8,609 nucleotides of DNA from the NCBI GenBank assembly GCA_964413275.1, contig CAYPSO010000148.1:1-8609 (forward strand), read 5' to 3'. The stretch is from JAABRE01 sp964413275 (GTDB taxonomy: Bacteria > Cyanobacteriota > Cyanobacteriia > Cyanobacteriales > JAABRE01). A program made the position numbers and the translations under genes. The notes beneath the pieces were generated by a model. That model worked only from the letters and a program-made list of their open reading frames with translations. It searched no databases and was not told where the DNA came from. Below are positions 6,290 through 8,609 of the stretch, piece by piece. The stretch's first letter is position 1; every line of letters starts with the position of its first letter.

Positions 6290-8545
6290 ATGAAATATAA
6301 AAAGCTCAAATCTTTAAAATTTCTGCTTGTCGTCTTTGTTTCTTTATTCTGGTTAATATTTTGTACAAAAATGAAAGCACAAACCCCTAATTATACCCTT
6401 AAAGATTTGGCTCCTAATTATCGAGTCGACTGGGTTGGGAATAGTTTTCCTGGCACCAAAATCCTGGGAAAACCCAAGGGGATGGAGATTCAATTAAGAG
6501 AGCATGTTCAGCAGGATGTAGAAGATTTGTTTGTTACTGCCGATGGTCATTGTTATACCAATGCACTTAGAGACGAGCGGGCTGCCCAAGCATCCGTATA
6601 TCGTGACGGTAAACAAATAACCATCATGGAAAAAATGATCAAGTATAATAAACGTGGTGGTTATGGAGTTGTCGCTAATCAGCGACATACTTTCGTAGCA
6701 GTCGAAATTCCTCGAGATAAACATTATGGCTTGAACCAGCACAGTAATCCTTTACAACCGTCACAAGAAAAAGTTTGGTATGGCGTTAGACGCTATCGCA
6801 GCAAAACTGGAAAAATAGCGGGATTTCCGCAAGGTTTTGCCGAAAAGGCGGGGACGATTGTCGTCAATAGCGTTCCTGAAGGTCACATTCGAGGTTTAGC
6901 TTTAGATAAAAAACATCTTTATGTAAGTGACACCGTTAATAATGCTATCAAAGTGTACGAGCTTAAGAACCTGTCCCAAGAACCCATAAGTATTTGGTCT
7001 GTGGATAAACCAGGCAGACTAGCCATTGATAGTGAGGGTTTTTTGTGGGTAGTTACTTACGGTACCAATAAAATTAGTCGCTACCAATCAAACGGGGTAC
7101 TGGCTTCTCAAGCTGTAACTCTGCCAGAAAATGCGATCGTCTATGATATTGCGATTGCGCCTCAAAATCGCTTATTAATAACTGATATGGGGGTTGACCG
7201 TAATGTCAAAATCTACGGCAATATTACCACTGATCCTGTTTATGAGAATAGCTTGGGGGAGAAAGGCGGTTTGTTTTCCGGAGAAGTTGGCAAAGCTTCG
7301 GAAAACAAATTTTATCAACCAAAAGGTGTCGGTAGCGATCTCCAGGGAAATATTTATGTAGCAGATACTGTTTGGTCAGCGGAAAAAGGAGGCGGAACAG
7401 TTATTTCTGGTTATAAGCCGAATGGCGAATTATTGTGGAGTATTCATTCCCTGGAATTTATGAGCGGACTAGATATAGATCCAGCGAATGAAAATGCCCT
7501 TTACTCCAAAGAACGTCTTTATAACTTCAACCGAGATCTTTCCTCTGGGAAAACAGCAGAATATCAACATACTACTTTAGATCCTAACCAATATCCTGAT
7601 GACCCCCGATTACATCAACATTTTATCGGTGTTCAAATGCGCCGTCTACAAAACAAACTGATGATGTTTAACATTCAGCGTAATGGTAACCAAATTGCTG
7701 CTTTTCGTTTTGATGAGAACAGCAACTCTCATATTGCTATTCCCTATGCTATGTTTTCTCTTGCTTCTAATAAGCTGGTCTTGCCACAGGAACCTAAAAA
7801 GCAATCATGGATTTGGCTAGATCGCAATTTTGATGGTCAGATAAATGCTGAAGAATTTGAAACAGAAGTAAATAGTAGTCTGTTCTCTCAATCTCCAGAC
7901 AAGAACAAAGACAAAGACGCTAAAACTACAGATTGGATTATAGAATCTAATGGTAATCTGTGGACTGTGGCAAAAACATCTATTTTAAAATTCCCTATCT
8001 TGCAAAAAGAAAATGAATATCCTACCTGGGATTTTGCTTCTGTCAAAAAATATCATGTTCCATCGCCTTTTACAGAGGCAAAACGCTTTTTTTACGACCC
8101 GAATACCGATGTAGCCTACATTGCAGGGTATACCGAAGACGCTCCTGATTTCGGCGAATGGAAGGCAATTGGCTCAAAATTAGCTCGATTTGACAATTGG
8201 AGTAACCAACCAAAATTACGCTGGATGATTGATACTCCCTGGTATCCTGACAGTAAAGACAAACGGCAAAAATCAATTGCGATGGATATTGAAGGTGATT
8301 ATGTCTTTGTTGGTTTTGAAAGCACGGGTAAAGAAACAGATCCCTTAGAACAATCGACAGTATTCGTCTATCGTCAGATGGATGGGAATTACATTGGGTC
8401 AATGCAACAAGGAGAAAGTATTGGTCCCGTAATGTTAGATAAAGGACAGGGTTTGAATGTTAGAAAAACAGACGATGACAACTATTTAGTTTTTCTCGAA
8501 GATGCAGCTTTTGCTCGATCGGTTATTTTTCATTGGAAACCCTAA
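6290..8545 (+). CDS. Exported NHL-like beta-propeller protein with EF-hand calcium loop
   Basis: This 751-residue protein begins with a basic stretch and a hydrophobic core (FLLVVFVSLFWLIF, 11-24), a typical Sec signal. Cleavage is plausible near KMKA|QTP at 30/31, which places the protein in the periplasm or outside the cell. C25 lacks a proper lipobox. Propeller-blade repeats of the NHL/SMP-30 type are visible near 202-225 (GLALDKKHLYVSDTVNNAIK), 242-268 (GRLAIDSEGFLWVV), 284-310 (VYDIAIAPQNRLLITD) and 345-378 (KGVGSDLQGNIYVADTV), with weaker ones later. Between blades, residues 511-522 (DRNFDGQINAEE) form a canonical 12-residue EF-hand loop with D511, N513, D515, Q517, I518 and E522, followed by a lysine/aspartate-rich linker (about 535-545). 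Known propellers of this kind serve as binding scaffolds, lactonases or lyase-like enzymes. I cannot assign an enzyme activity here. It lies 52 nt after the sulfotransferase trio, with no visible Shine-Dalgarno at the ATG, and the signal peptide supports that start. Confidence 0.8.
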   Translation: MKYKKLKSLKFLLVVFVSLFWLIFCTKMKAQTPNYTLKDLAPNYRVDWVGNSFPGTKILGKPKGMEIQLREHVQQDVEDLFVTADGHCYTNALRDERAAQASVYRDGKQITIMEKMIKYNKRGGYGVVANQRHTFVAVEIPRDKHYGLNQHSNPLQPSQEKVWYGVRRYRSKTGKIAGFPQGFAEKAGTIVVNSVPEGHIRGLALDKKHLYVSDTVNNAIKVYELKNLSQEPISIWSVDKPGRLAIDSEGFLWVVTYGTNKISRYQSNGVLASQAVTLPENAIVYDIAIAPQNRLLITDMGVDRNVKIYGNITTDPVYENSLGEKGGLFSGEVGKASENKFYQPKGVGSDLQGNIYVADTVWSAEKGGGTVISGYKPNGELLWSIHSLEFMSGLDIDPANENALYSKERLYNFNRDLSSGKTAEYQHTTLDPNQYPDDPRLHQHFIGVQMRRLQNKLMMFNIQRNGNQIAAFRFDENSNSHIAIPYAMFSLASNKLVLPQEPKKQSWIWLDRNFDGQINAEEFETEVNSSLFSQSPDKNKDKDAKTTDWIIESNGNLWTVAKTSILKFPILQKENEYPTWDFASVKKYHVPSPFTEAKRFFYDPNTDVAYIAGYTEDAPDFGEWKAIGSKLARFDNWSNQPKLRWMIDTPWYPDSKDKRQKSIAMDIEGDYVFVGFESTGKETDPLEQSTVFVYRQMDGNYIGSMQQGESIGPVMLDKGQGLNVRKTDDDNYLVFLEDAAFARSVIFHWKP

Positions 8546-8557
8546 CATAAGATCAAT

Positions 8558-8576
8558 AGACCTCTTGCAAAAGTCT
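8558..8576. repeat. Imperfect palindrome near right edge, possible insertion-sequence terminal repeat
   Basis: AGACCTCTTGCAAAAGTCT is an imperfect palindrome: AGAC pairs with GTCT and the inner TGCA is symmetric, with mismatches between. It begins 12 bases after the stop of the propeller gene. It is not followed by a T-run on either strand, so it is a poor terminator. Its look, and a possible short-leader start codon 26 bases on, recall the left end of a cyanobacterial insertion sequence, but the window ends before this can be tested. Confidence 0.35.
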
Positions 8577-8602
8577 AATAAAAAAGAGATAAATAGGTCA
8601 GT

Positions 8603-8609
8603 ATGAGGA
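8603..8609 (+). CDS. Possible start of a truncated gene (transposase candidate)
   Basis: An ATG at 8603 opens a reading frame (Met-Arg...) that runs off the window. AGG at 8595-8597 lies five bases upstream and could serve as a weak ribosome binding site. Only two complete codons are seen, so no product can be named. The palindrome just upstream makes a transposase one reasonable guess. Confidence 0.2.

Noticed and set aside
6356..6367. Lipoprotein signal at C25 of the propeller protein
   Set aside because: The residues before the cysteine (L-I-F) lack the small residue required at -1 of a lipobox, so an ordinary Sec signal is preferred.
8070..8402. 110-residue open frame on the minus strand
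   Set aside because: It lies wholly within the exported propeller gene, has no recognisable motif or ribosome binding site, and has a cysteine- and leucine-rich composition typical of a shadow frame.
1..8609. CRISPR array, tRNA, rRNA or origin
   Set aside because: No regularly spaced repeats, cloverleaf-like segments or clustered iterons were seen; the window is almost fully coding.

Overview
This window looks like a piece of a cyanobacterial chromosome or large plasmid. The DNA is AT-rich and carries one full HIP1 octamer (GCGATCGC, 63-70), and all eight supported genes lie on the + strand. The gene content points to a cell-surface polysaccharide locus whose product is probably sulfated. 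The genus cannot be fixed from sequence alone; the low G+C and gene mix suit a unicellular, colonial or filamentous species with a thick envelope.

Layout. At 1-224 is the C-terminal tail of an ABC exporter ATPase, cut by the window edge. Next come a PAPS-dependent sulfotransferase (314-1180), a class I SAM-dependent methyltransferase (1318-2070) and a polytopic membrane protein of the Wzy/O-antigen ligase type (2165-3607). A tight trio follows: a degenerate sulfotransferase-like protein (3644-4426), a second sulfotransferase whose start overlaps the end of the first (4419-5381), and a third sulfotransferase 16 nt further on (5398-6237), which is a clear paralogue of the one at 314. The last complete gene (6290-8545) encodes a large exported protein with beta-propeller (NHL-like) repeats and a textbook EF-hand calcium loop. 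The final 52 bases hold an imperfect palindrome and a possible start codon that could be the left end of an insertion sequence.

How the genes may work together (inference). The Wzy-like protein would polymerise or ligate lipid-linked sugar repeats at the membrane. The sulfotransferases and methyltransferase would decorate sugars, and the ABC exporter could move a lipid-linked or other envelope component. The secreted calcium-binding propeller could bind or process the anionic polymer outside the cytoplasm. This resembles in principle the sulfated exopolysaccharide (synechan, xss) locus described in Synechocystis, but no glycosyltransferase, flippase or co-polymerase lies inside the window, so the pathway is incomplete here.

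The points most worth a second look are the four sulfotransferase-fold genes packed into about 6 kb, one with its PAPS-binding loop eroded and translationally linked to an intact one. Also notable are a TATAAT box framed by 8-bp inverted repeats 33 bp apart in front of the polymerase gene, and the EF-hand propeller. No gene-free stretch exceeds 300 bases; the longest gap (1181-1317) holds only a short palindrome and a ribosome binding site.
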